From Saprospiraceae bacterium (GTDB lineage: Bacteria > Bacteroidota > Bacteroidia > Chitinophagales > Saprospiraceae): a stretch of 27,282 nucleotides of DNA. Below the pieces are notes generated by a model. That model did not search any database and was not told the origin of the DNA. It saw only the letters and a program-made list of their open reading frames with translations. Both the position numbers and the translations under genes were made by a program. The stretch is taken from NCBI GenBank assembly GCA_016719615.1, contig JADJYQ010000010.1, positions 1-27,282 of the forward strand, read 5' to 3'. Shown here piece by piece: positions 1-7,688 of this stretch; position 1 is the stretch's first letter, and each line of letters starts with the position of its first letter.

Positions 1-614
1 AATTGAATTATATATGAATTAGCTGAGTTTCTTGAATTATGATCCTCTACAATTGCCCTTAATGTTATATTCCTATATCCATTTGCATAAACGTTCCTCA
101 AATTAGGGATAGCATTGAATCTTCGCATTTTACGCAACAACTGATTAAGTTTATTTCCGTCGGTAGCATCTGTGATGATTAAACCTTTATTAATGCCATT
201 TTGCAAAGGAAAATTATTATTTATTAATGTATTTTCAAATCTTTGAATTATAGTTTTCCAAGAATCATCAAAAATATCTTTTTCCGACAACTTTCTTATT
301 TCTTACAGAAATAATACTTATGTCCGTCCTACTATTCAACCATAATAGGCAGTGTTTTAAAATCATTAGTTTATTATTTCTACTTATATGCGTATAACTA
401 TTTTAGCTCTTTTACTTAAAAATTCACCAGCATGAATTTCTTCACTCATTTTTAAATTATAATTTGCTTTGAGTGATCTTCGAAAACTAATTAAATCTTC
501 AATAAATTGTTGCCATGCAAACTCGTGAATAACTAAAGCAGATAAAACAAAATATTTTGATGGAGAATTAACTGTCCCGCAATCTCCGCTTTCATCAACA
601 TACATTAGATACAT
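1..614 (-). pseudogene. DUF3800 family protein, partial at window edge, two frameshifts
   Basis: The N-terminus reads MYLMYVDESGD, the hallmark start of DUF3800 proteins, followed by FVLSALVIHE and EEIHAGEF. After residue 76 the frame is lost near 401-404 (a short T run on the plus strand, one base missing). Reading resumes as RNNKLMILKHC, is lost again near 292-294, and resumes as KLSEKDIFDDSWKTI and later GLIITDATDGNKLNQL, running off the left edge still open. The conserved Asp/Glu residues (DES near the start, the later DATDG) fit the predicted RNase H-like fold of this family. Its biochemical role is poorly known, and it often sits in mobile or defence-associated regions, as here. The breaks are single-base and the downstream protein is well conserved, so this may be an intact gene with sequence errors. 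Family assignment is good; function is not established. Confidence 0.7.
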
Positions 615-708
615 AATTATCAGAATTTGAATATTAACTTTAATGCTTCAAACTTAACAATTTGTGACTTGAAAGGGAATTCTAATTCATATATATTTTT
701 GACTAATA

Positions 709-1997
709 TTAACTCCGTCCAAAAAGGGCAATCCTTGGCACAAATGGGAATAGGCTATTGTAGTATTTCTTGACCATATCTCTTTCCCTCTTTCTGGGAT
801 TACTATCCCGGTTCCTTATGTTTTTGGCAATGGCCTCAAATTCTGCTTTAAGTGTTAAAATTTGTTTTTTCTTTGGCCCAAATTCTGATTTAAGACGTTG
901 ATATAAATCCGGAGCCCCAAAGTAAATTTTTGCAAGGGTTGATTCTCTTAGATATTGGCTGCCTACTTTCTGGTTTGAAATATCTATTCCGGTTATTCTG
1001 CATTTTCTTATTGAGGTATGTGCAAGGGCATCCATTATTAGGGGTGTATTTGCACTTTCTGGTCTAATTTGGCATTGGATGTTATTATGGTGTTCTTGCA
1101 CCAATTCAAAACCAATGAATCATTAATTATCTTATGGACATTTTCGCTGTGTTCTTGCACTGTTTTAAGATATTTATTCAATTCATTATTGAACTTGTTC
1201 CGGTTTCTTTCCTTACATTCAATTTTTAGGTTGGTCCAATATGTCGGATTTCTCCAATCCTTCAATTGAAAATAGAGATCCTGAGTTAAATTTTCCTCCC
1301 GGATAGTCCAGTCATTTATTATAACACCACTCCAAAGGAATGAGAGCATCTCTAGAGTTTGTCCATTGTTTCCAGGTCTGGTTAAGTCGGCAAGAGTTGA
1401 AAATTCCCATGTCATTAAGTCGATGCATTTTGGTTGCCTTACATTCCAAACGGAATATATCCTCATCCCTTTGGTAGTGTTTACCCTTGTCATAGATTTT
1501 AAAAGTGTACCAATCACGGACAATACATTTAAATTCGCTGGGGTCTTTTGTGCTATGTATTTAAAGTGTTCTGGGGGATTGCCCTTGCCAGAATGGATCA
1601 TTAGGTTATTTACAATCTGGGTGGCTGAAAAAAGAAAGTCATAAAGGTTAATTCCAAATTCCAAATGATGGATTTTAGTCCGTTTTGGATCAATTCCGAA
1701 TCTTTGGCAAATGTCCTGTATTGCCTCAAGTAGGTCGGCAAAGTTGAAATTGTTATAATTATGTTTTCCATCATTAAAGTATATATGAATAGAGCCAGAT
1801 AGATAAATTTTGCCCCCTTTATAAATGTCAAAAAGTAAGTTTTTATACCTTGCTATGTATTCGGCCTTAATTCTTTTGTCTGGAACAAATTCCCCGGTTT
1901 CGTTATTCAACATACCAGGTTTTGAGAATACCAATCCACATTGTTCTAAATGTTCAAGACCTAAATATGTTATGTTTAACTTGATAAAATCAATCAT
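709..1997 (-). CDS. Rep-like protein of a Bacteroidota mobile element, one frameshift
   Basis: The chosen start is the ATG at 1995-1997 (MIDFIKLNITYL), preceded by AGAAAGG; an open frame extends further upstream but looks like a fortuitous leader. The first part (about 318 residues to near 1110) carries GSIHIYFNDGKHNYNNF and KIHHLEFGINL. The frame then shifts in a T run near 1110, and a 3' segment to 709 supplies CRITGIDISNQKVGSQYL, the usual C-terminal block of this family. From memory, this architecture is a widespread unnamed family on Bacteroidota plasmids and integrative elements. The order of a glycine-serine strand motif followed by an H-h-E/D strand is reminiscent of filamentous-phage CRI replication initiators, so a rolling-circle initiator role is inferred, not shown. 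It lies downstream of an excisionase-like gene in the same orientation. Restored length is about 430 residues. Confidence 0.55.
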
Positions 1998-2007
1998 CCT
2001 TTCTGAA

Positions 2008-2142
2008 TTAACTGACTTCTGAAATGCAAGGATAAAAATCTGGTTTGGTCTTTGTTGGTCCGGGGGCAAAAACCCATGAAATAATCCATTTCGTAGGTAT
2101 TGGCTGCCTGGACCAGACAAAAGAATGACTTTTTTCTTCCAT
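2008..2142 (-). CDS. Possible small Trp-rich ORF upstream of rep-like gene
   Basis: A 44-codon open frame starts MEEKSHSFVWSRQ and ends just 10 bases before the rep-like ATG, so it could act as a leader peptide or be chance. Another frame over the same DNA reads on into the rep-like gene, and I cannot tell which is translated. No family is recognised. The DNA contains a near-copy of a string inside the rep-like 3' end (tattggctgcct at 955-966 and again at 2099-2110), which may be coincidence. Confidence 0.2.
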   Translation of the reverse strand: MEEKSHSFVWSRQPIPTKWIISWVFAPGPTKTKPDFYPCISEVS

Positions 2143-2147
2143 TACTT

Positions 2148-2416
2148 TTATGATCCCCGTATAATACATTTTCGGAGCCTATTAGTCACCTTAATCCTGT
2201 AAATAATGTCTTTTCCCCTTGGATCCCATGCCTCGCACATTACTGTTGCGCCTTGACGTTTAAATCGTTCAATTCTTGGATTTGATAAAATGAAGTATTT
2301 AATTTTTAGTACATCCAAATTATTTACCAGATCATAAGTTCCTGGACGGTCTGGATTTTCTTTGTATTTCTGGATTATTGGGGAAGGCTGTTTCAGAATT
2401 TCTTAAGATCTTCCAT
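2148..2416 (-). CDS. Small unknown protein overlapping the HTH gene, one frameshift
   Basis: Its ATG at 2414-2416 lies inside the last codons of the upstream HTH gene (the string ATGGAAGATCTTAA holds both the start and the HTH stop), a typical translational-coupling overlap. After MEDLKK the frame breaks at an A run, where one added A restores a continuous reading. The protein then runs KQPSPIIQKYKENPDRPG, DLVNNLDVLKIKYF, ATVMCEAWDPRGKD and ends KCIIRGS at the stop at 2148. Length is about 88 residues. Without the frameshift no conventional start is available, which is why gene callers would miss it. I do not recognise the family. Position between the excisionase-like HTH and the Rep-like gene suggests an element-maintenance role. 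Confidence 0.5.
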
Positions 2417-2693
2417 GCTTTGATTCAATTTTTAGTAATGAATCCAATACCTCATCATGGCGAAATCTTATCCGGTCCCCAATCCTGTGTTTTTTCAGGA
2501 TTCCTTTTTTAGACCAGTCATGTATGGTAGTATGACTTATTTTTAAGAGCTCGGATACCTCCCTGGCTGTTAGCCATTCCTTTGAAGTGATCTGTTTTTT
2601 CTGGGAATCCTTTATAAGGGACTCTACCCTTTGGGCCACACTGTCCACAAATGATTGGAGCTGGTCCGGTGTTAAAACAATTACTTGTGCCAT
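2403..2693 (-). CDS. Excisionase-like helix-turn-helix protein (MerR/HTH_17 type)
   Basis: This is an intact 96-residue protein. Residues 1-35 look helical and may mediate self-association. Residues 38-80 form a MerR-like/HTH_17 DNA-binding module with the diagnostic order WLTAREVSELLKISHTTIH then WSKKGILKKHRIGDRIRF, the wing of the excisionase family. Such proteins act as recombination directionality factors or as regulators of integrative elements in Bacteroidota. It heads a minus-strand set (HTH, small unknown gene, Rep-like gene), with a G-rich direct repeat directly upstream that could be its operator. Which of the two roles applies cannot be told from sequence. Confidence 0.8.
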   Translation of the reverse strand: MAQVIVLTPDQLQSFVDSVAQRVESLIKDSQKKQITSKEWLTAREVSELLKISHTTIHDWSKKGILKKHRIGDRIRFRHDEVLDSLLKIESKHGRS

Positions 2694-2728
2694 TGAATAA
2701 TTTTAGCACAAAAGAAATTTGTTTTATC

Positions 2729-2753
2729 GTGGGGGGGAATTAGTGGGGGATTT
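2729..2753. repeat. G-rich direct repeat upstream of the excisionase-like gene
   Basis: Two near-copies of GTGGGGG(GG)A(A)TT lie 14 bases apart, 36-60 bases before the HTH start codon. In an AT-rich region such a G-rich pair stands out and is well placed to be a regulator binding site or part of the promoter. The function is inferred from position only. Confidence 0.4.
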
Positions 2754-2772
2754 CCCTATTTTATTAAACTAA

Positions 2773-3514
2773 TTATTGTTTTATCCTTTTCTTAACATAA
2801 TTTCCCTTCACGGTTATGTTGCACTTTTGAAAAATGTCTTGCATATTTTTAATAGCATTTTTGGTATAGGGACTATTTTTAGCCTTCGTTCCTATATCCA
2901 TTGCAGGAAAATATCTTCCAACTGAATCAGGATTAGGGTGTTTAATAATATATGCTATAAGTTTCTCAAGATCTACATCAGTTCCATTATTTTCCTTGAT
3001 TCTTTCCCTTTAACAAATCAAAGATGCCTAATTCTTTCAGTACCAATAATGATGTGGGAATTGAACTATTTATATCTGTCAATACTACCGGTAATTCGAA
3101 CTCATCATCAGATTTTAGCTGAGTGATTTTTATTAATTTTTCAAGGAATGGAATTTTTTCAGATGGTAATAAATTACCTGGGTATTGAATTAAATCCAGG
3201 CAAGATTCGAATAGTAACAGATTGGCTAATTCATCATTTAAATAATTGATTTTGTCTAATTTAGTTCGAAGTGTGTTTAACTTTTTTATACAATCTTGCC
3301 TCCATTCAAAAATTTCATAAACGTGTTTAACCTCATCTTCTATTTTCTTCAAAAGAGCCAAATCTTCTGTTCTCCAAGGAACTTTTGTAATTTTAAGATA
3401 CCAAGTTATAAATTCTGCCTTATCATGCCATCCTAATTTTTTGAAAAATTCCATTTCAATTAAATCACTAAATGGAACATTTTCAAATTTTACCGTTACC
3501 CATCGTTTAGCCAT
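2773..3514 (-). CDS. Unknown protein of the element, one frameshift
   Basis: The ATG at 3512-3514 opens MAKRWVTVKFENVPFSDL. The first frame runs 175 residues, mostly helical and charged, rich in Leu, Lys and Glu, with no signal peptide or membrane segment. Near 3003-3010, beside an A run, the frame shifts. The continuation reads LEKLIAYIIKHPNPDSVGRY then FPAMDIGTKAKNSPYTKN, ending VKKRIKQ at 2773. Restored length is about 246 residues. The 3' part is compact and looks like a real domain. I recognise no family. The upstream 82-residue gene ends 29 bases before this start and the two are probably co-transcribed. Confidence 0.5.
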
Positions 3515-3543
3515 TTTCGTTAGTGTCAGAGTTTGTAAAAAGA

Positions 3544-3792
3544 TTACCAGACACTTTGACCAAAAGCAGAGTAATTTTTCCTGGAAAATGTTTGTCTATG
3601 TGTTATGGGTGTGGCTCCATTTCTAATATATTCAGCAACATTTAAAACCCTATCAATAGTTATGCTGTCTATTGTAGGATTAGTTTCCGATACTGGATTA
3701 GTTGAAACAAAAAAGCCAAATACCCTTTCTTTTATTCCACCCCTTCGTGTGGCAATGGTCAATTCGAGCATAATTCTGTCGCCTTGGTCCAT
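3544..3792 (-). CDS. Small unknown protein, 82 residues
   Basis: The open frame starts MDQGDRIMLELTIATRRGG and continues with a plausible alternating strand pattern (ERVFGFFVSTN) and a helix (DRVLNVAEYIRNG). It is the first gene of a probable pair with the 2773-3514 gene, and a 300-base upstream region contains an inverted repeat that could serve as its operator. There is no recognised domain, signal peptide or transmembrane segment. It could be longer if a frameshift has cut the C-terminus. An overlapping plus-strand frame is judged a shadow. Confidence 0.4.
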   Translation of the reverse strand: MDQGDRIMLELTIATRRGGIKERVFGFFVSTNPVSETNPTIDSITIDRVLNVAEYIRNGATPITHRQTFSRKNYSAFGQSVW

Positions 3793-3854
3793 AAATTAGA
3801 TTGTTTGTGATTAATAAGAAAATTAGACATTTTTCGTTAGCATGTTGGATTAGT

Positions 3855-3886
3855 CTATTTTTTGTCTGGTTTTTATGACAAAATAG
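3855..3886. promoter_or_regulatory. Imperfect inverted repeat, possible operator
   Basis: CTATTTTTTGTC at 3855-3866 faces GACAAAATAG at 3877-3886 (two bases fewer in the T/A run), with a 10-base spacer. It lies in the 300-base intergenic stretch between the divergent genes starting at 3792 (minus) and 4093 (plus), so it could be the binding site of a dimeric regulator. A terminator role is unlikely because both neighbours begin here. No other feature is seen in 3793-4092. Confidence 0.35.
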
Positions 3887-4092
3887 CAGTATTTTTATAA
3901 AAAAGCAAAAATATAGGAAAAATAATGAAAAACTATTTAGTTTTGAGTTCTTCTTTGAAAAAGGAATAAAAGAGACGAAGCAGAATCTTATTTTTAATCA
4001 CCTGTGTTTACACGATTTTAAACCTACTAAATGTGGTTTGGTTTTTGCTATTAGTCTCATAGTAATGGTTAAAATTTAAAATTGTGTACTAA

Positions 4093-4320
4093 ATGGACGA
4101 TTCAAAATTGATTCTTGAAAGTCTGGATGACATGGAGCAAAGATTCGATTCTTTGGAGAAAAGGTTAGATAAAATAGATGGCAGCCTAAAAGACATATCT
4201 AAAAAAATTGATGCTATTTTTGAACATGTTCCGGTTAGTGAACAAAACAATGAAACGGTTCGAAAAATTAAAACATCACAAAAACCAGTAGTCACCAAAA
4301 GACCACATCATCCAGCCTAA
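4093..4320 (+). CDS. Small coiled-coil protein
   Basis: This intact 75-residue protein begins MDDSKLILESLDDMEQRF. Residues 5-45 form a regular heptad pattern with hydrophobic Leu/Met/Phe/Ile at a and d positions (LESLDDMEQRF, LEKRLDKIDGSLKDI). A polar tail ends in basic residues (VTKRPHHPA). No signal peptide is present. Short coiled coils of this type are often oligomerisation or partner-binding proteins, but no specific family is recognised. It is divergent from the 3544-3792 gene and ends where an IS1-type transposase remnant begins, so insertion of that element may have removed its original downstream neighbour. Confidence 0.5.
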   Translation: MDDSKLILESLDDMEQRFDSLEKRLDKIDGSLKDISKKIDAIFEHVPVSEQNNETVRKIKTSQKPVVTKRPHHPA

Positions 4321-4489
4321 AAGCTGTTTCCATCGAATGCGGAGTCAACGGCTTCTAAGTAGGACTTTAATCCATAGGTGTTTAATTGTACCTTACTTTT
4401 CAACCTTCCGGCTAAGTCTTCCATAAAAGTTTTAGCGGTATCTAAATCCCTACGCCCACAAGCCAGGAAATAACCAGCTTTGAATCTGG
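4321..4489 (-). pseudogene. IS1-family transposase remnant
   Basis: Reading the minus strand gives DSKLVISWLVG, then after a one-base shift RRDLDTAKTFMEDLAGRLKS and KVQLNTYGLKSYLEAVDSAF. This is the core DDE region of IS1-type transposases found in Bacteroidota (DTKLV.SWLVG.RD...TAK.FM.DLA.RL...VQL.TDG...Y..AV). Only about 55 of roughly 230 residues remain, both ends are missing, and the D of the TDG motif reads Y. No terminal inverted repeats are seen. It marks an old insertion and deletion inside the element. Confidence 0.7.
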
Positions 4490-4682
4490 ATTAATCCATA
4501 TTATGCTATGTAATACGCAAATTTGAAAATCATATTATGCTAATTATAATATGTATCAAATTGTGAAACAACGAATTACTTAGGTTGAAATTTTTTGGGA
4601 CGCAAAAGTAACAAAATTTTAATAAATATTTGAAAATAGTTTTTAACTTTATTGTTGAATAAGACGTTTACTGAATTTAATC

Positions 4683-5198
4683 ATGGAATTGAATTATATA
4701 AATATAAAATTATTTGCAGACTGGTTGGTGCATCACTTCAACTATAATGGGCTAAGTATTTCGCCCCTCAAACTACAGAAAATTTTATATTATTCACAAG
4801 CATGGAATTTGGCATTTTAGACCACTCGTTATTTCATGATGCTCCTGAGGCTTGGTCGAACGGTCCAGTGTATAGGATTATTTGGGACGAGTACAAAATA
4901 AATTATCAGAGACATGAGCACATTGTTTTTAATTCGACTTATGATCTTGAAAATGAGTACAAAAGCAGGACAAGTAATCTTCAATTAAATGATGATCAGT
5001 TGGAGTTATTGCATTCGATACTTAAAAAAATATGGAGCACACTCTTCTGGTTATTTAGTTTTCCTTACTCATTCAGAACTGCCGTGGAATGAAGCAAGAC
5101 AGAGTTGTCAGCCTTTTGAGATATGTAAAATACCAATTAATTTAGATACAATGAAAAACTATTATAAGTCATTGCTAAATGGAAAATCAAATTCATAA
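4683..5198 (+). CDS. Panacea-domain (SocA/DUF4065) antitoxin, two frameshifts
   Basis: The ATG at 4683 opens MELNYINIKLFADWLVHHF, followed by SISPLKLQKILYYSQAW, the signature of the Panacea (SocA-like, DUF4065) domain. A missing G near 4810 breaks the frame, which resumes ILDHSLFHDAPEAWSNGPVY, matching the family's AWxxGPV block. A seven-A run near 5030 needs one fewer A, giving KKYGAHSSGYL, LTHSELPWNEAR and a C-terminus ending LNGKSNS. Restored length is about 171 residues, normal for the family. Panacea proteins are antitoxins that neutralise many unrelated toxins encoded beside them. The stop TAA directly abuts the ATG of the next gene, so the two form an operon. Family assignment is strong; the antitoxin role is inferred from family and context. 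Confidence 0.85.
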
Positions 5199-5684
5199 AT
5201 GTCTCCCAGATATCAAATACCTGATGAAGATTTAAACGACATTAGTTTTCAATTGGGGAATCAAACATACCACAAAAGGCCTGAAAGTTTCTATCCTGTA
5301 TTTTCATATAAATACTTAAATATAAAGTATATTAGAGATTATTGCTTTAATCATCCTGAATTTAATACATTAGAGTATAATAAGTATTTCCAAATTGTCA
5401 GAGAGTTGTCTCATTCATACCATTGGCGATTTAAATGAAGACGGCAAATATAAATTTAGAATTTCTAAGCACAACAAAAATTTGTTGAACTTAATAAAAC
5501 AATTAATAGGCGGAAAATATTTAGTTGATGAGCAGATTCCCGAGTTTGGCCATTTCCATTTATCAGAAAATAAAAGAATTAATGGTGAGAAAACTAAGCG
5601 TCCAGTTATACATTTTTTGTTGGAGAAAAAGGCGTATTCCATGTGCTATTTTATGATCCTTTCCACACAATTCACTCCAACTGA
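5199..5684 (+). CDS. Unknown partner of the Panacea antitoxin, candidate toxin, two frameshifts
   Basis: It starts MSPRYQIPDEDLNDISFQLG immediately after the antitoxin stop. The first frame runs to about 5410 (YFQIVRELSHSY). One base too many shifts it to GDLNEDGKYKFRISKHNKN, then LIGGKYLVDEQIPEFGHFHL. A missing A near 5635 shifts it to GVFHVLFYDPFHTIHSN, ending at 5684. Restored length is about 160 residues. It looks soluble, with aromatic-rich strands at the end and His/Asp residues (FHVLFYDPFHTIH) that could be functional. No signal peptide or membrane helix is seen. I recognise no known toxin fold. By analogy with panA-panT operons it is the likely toxin, but a regulatory partner is possible. 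Confidence 0.6.
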
Positions 5685-5696
5685 GCATTAACCAGC

Positions 5697-5900
5697 CCCT
5701 TTTTCTTCAACTTCGTTTCAGCCGCTTTTTAACTGAAAGCGAGTTGGGCTTTGAATTTTCCTCCTTTAAGCCCTCCCAGCTTCCTTAAGCCAAAGGATCA
5801 GCATTTTTACCATCTTCCTTTACCTGGATTTCTCCGATAGCCAAATCCACTATACTTTTGGCTTACTTATTAAAGTCATTAGGTAACTTTGATTTTTCAT
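5697..5900 (-). pseudogene. Degenerate KGGK-motif small protein
   Basis: In pieces across frames the minus strand reads AKSIVDLAIGEIQVKEDGKN, then a block resembling G.L.GLKGGKxRAxxLS, then KK and a basic tail. This is the layout of a common small bacterial protein (VDLATGE ... LGRLGGLKGGKARA ... KKAA.ARW) of unknown, possibly nucleic-acid-binding function. At least three indels are needed to join the parts, so I treat it as decayed or badly sequenced. It converges on the candidate toxin gene and lies downstream of the integrase, in the same orientation as the integrase. Confidence 0.4.
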
Positions 5901-5990
5901 ATTCGCAAAGATATAACGGCATTCTAATTGGTCAAGCATGTGGCAAATGAAATAAATTCAAACTGAGGCACTACCTCATTTTCATTAAAT

Positions 5991-7346
5991 TTATTTAAAA
6001 AACGCATTTACCGCCATTTCCTTAACAATTCTCTCTTTTGGCAGAATTATATATTTTAAAAACTACTTTCCGCAGTATGCCCTGTAATCTCCATTATGAA
6101 CTTAGGGAGTATTTTCGATAAATACATATTGGTTGCAGCCGTTCTTCTTGCTGTATGAGTAGTTATAAGTTCAAATCTTCTAAATTGCAGTTCATTTGTG
6201 ACTCCGGCTCTGGTTTCGATTATATGTTGACTGTCTGTAATTCCGGCCATTTGAGCAATGGATTTAATATACTTATTGACTTTTTGTTCTTCAATTTTTG
6301 GTGCGTGGAAATTGTACTTGCTTAAAAGTTTTCTCAATTTCGGACTGATAGGAATGATTACCCTTTTCTTAGTCTTTTGAGTAGGAATATCAATTTGGTC
6401 CCCATGAACGTATTCAGGTTTCAATCTTTTCAGATCACTAAACCTAAGAGCTGTATAACATCCCATTAAAAAAATATCCCTTGCCTTTTCATATCCTGGT
6501 TGATTATTAAGGTTCAAATTTTCAAGTTTGGCAACTTCATCAGGTGTCAAGGCAATATTGTCTATTTTACTGGATAAAGTTTTAAAAAAAGGTTCCCGGT
6601 GTACTTTGCAATTATGGAGCTTGTCAATTAAGGCCGCTTGAATAATAACCTTAAAGTGTTTGATCATTCGCCCTGTTGTATCTTGGGTATAGTTTTTTGA
6701 CCGGAAAAACTGAGTAAAATCATCATATAGCCCTTGGCTAATATCTTCCCACTTAAAACGTGTATTCCGGACCTTTTCAAATTCAATCCATTGGGTTAAA
6801 AACCCTTTATAGTTTTTTATGGTAGGGTGGGAATACCTTTTCTTATATCCCGGCCCATGTTGAATGGTTTTATTTCCATTTGTAATTGCCCAAATAAAGT
6901 GTTCTGTATATTGCCTAATATATTGAAAGTTATTCTCGGATCTTGTTGCTTCTTTATTTTTTAAGGTTCCCTTGCCTGTGTTTTTAGTCCGGGATGATCT
7001 CAATGCGGTTTCGGCTAAATGTGTCCTCAATGCCTCGAAATCAATCTCTATCCTATTTATCTCTGAGTTTGAAATAAATGAATTGACTTCCTGGCAAATG
7101 TTGTCAAGAATGGTTTTGGTATTGGTTAACCTTGTTTCAATCGCTGGAATTTGACTTTTGAATTCCTTGATGAGTTTTTTATCGGTTGTGGGCCTTCCTG
7201 TTTTATTGTCCCACAATTCGGTATAAATGCTTTGAGCTGTTCCGAACTTAAATCGCTCCCCCGTTGATGTTGCACCTGTACTGGATAGAACTTTCTGAAT
7301 TGGGTTCTGAAGTCTTTAAATAGAATTTATGATTCCTTGGTTTCAT
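5991..7346 (-). CDS. Tyrosine recombinase/integrase, two frameshifts
   Basis: The restored start is the ATG at 7344-7346 (MKPRNHKFYLK). A G run near 7260 has one base too many; correcting it joins IQYRCNING to ERFKFGTAQSIYTELWDNKT, the arm-binding N-terminal domain of Bacteroidota integrases. The core-binding (SAM-like) domain spans about 6,600-6,900. The catalytic domain shows the first Arg in CYTALRFSDLKRL, the HxxR box in THTARRTAATN, and the second His in ITGHTAES. One T is missing near 6058; restoring it gives SSFLKY with the nucleophilic Tyr and a tail ending AFFK at 5991. Length is about 450 residues. It sits about 180 bases from the 3' end of tRNA-Cys in the same orientation, the usual place for a site-specific integrase. 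Confidence 0.88.
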
Positions 7347-7384
7347 CCATTTCCCTTTCAAACTCTAATTTAATTAATATTTCT

Positions 7385-7407
7385 CAGGGGACGCTCCAGG
7401 GGACGCT
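7385..7407. repeat. Tandem 11-bp direct repeat CAGGGGACGCT near integrase and tRNA
   Basis: Two exact copies of CAGGGGACGCT at 7385-7395 and 7397-7407 are spaced 12 bases start to start, about one helical turn. They lie between the integrase start and the tRNA-Cys 3' end. That is where arm-type integrase or excisionase sites are expected, so an att-arm role is inferred. The rest of 7347-7480 shows no gene. Confidence 0.4.
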
Positions 7408-7479
7408 TTTTCGTATTTAATTTGTCTGATCCTTATAAAGACATTTTAAAAAAGAATCATAAATAATTGATTATCAATC

Positions 7480-7514
7480 TAAATAAAAATCCCCTTATCC
7501 GCAAGAATAAGGGG
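7480..7514 (-). terminator. Rho-independent terminator downstream of tRNA-Cys
   Basis: An 8-bp stem CCCCTTAT (7491-7498) pairs with ATAAGGGG (7507-7514) across an 8-base loop. Read on the minus strand it is followed by ATTTTTATTT. It starts 15 bases after the tRNA 3' end, as expected for a tRNA terminator. Confidence 0.75.
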
Positions 7515-7528
7515 AAATTCATGTTTTG

Positions 7529-7598
7529 AGGTCGAGAGCGGATTTGAACCGCTGTACAAGGTTTTGCAGACCTCTGCCTAGCCACTGGCCACCCGACC
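7529..7598 (-). tRNA. tRNA-Cys (GCA)
   Basis: The minus strand folds as a complete 70-nt cloverleaf: acceptor GGTCGGG with CTCGACC, D stem GCC/GGC, anticodon stem GAGGT/ACCTT with loop CTGCAAA (anticodon GCA), 4-base variable loop, T arm AGCGG-TTCAAAT-CCGCT, and discriminator T as expected for Cys. The 3' CCA is not encoded. It has a promoter-like motif upstream and a terminator downstream. The tRNA lies at the boundary between the integrative element (left) and core genes (right), so its 3' half is the probable attachment site. Confidence 0.96.
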
Positions 7599-7610
7599 CT
7601 AAAGGGACCG

Positions 7611-7618
7611 CAAATCTA
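7611..7618 (-). promoter_or_regulatory. Bacteroidota -7 promoter core for tRNA-Cys
   Basis: On the minus strand TAGATTTG matches the TANNTTTG -7 consensus, 12 bases before the mature tRNA 5' end. No clear TTG -33 element is seen, so only the core is called. Confidence 0.5.
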
Positions 7619-7688
7619 AGGATATTTATGAATTTCAGATTTATTTCCTGAAATAAATACCTCATGAATTAATATAAAATACAGATTA

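Noticed and set aside
1366..1644. Plus-strand open frames opposite the rep-like gene
   Set aside because: They lie antisense to a conserved protein, have no recognisable motifs and no promoter or RBS; judged shadows.
1..7528. Second attachment site as a direct repeat of the tRNA-Cys 3' end
   Set aside because: I scanned for strings such as GATTTGAACC and GGTCGAGAGC left of the tRNA and found none; the other end is probably outside the window.
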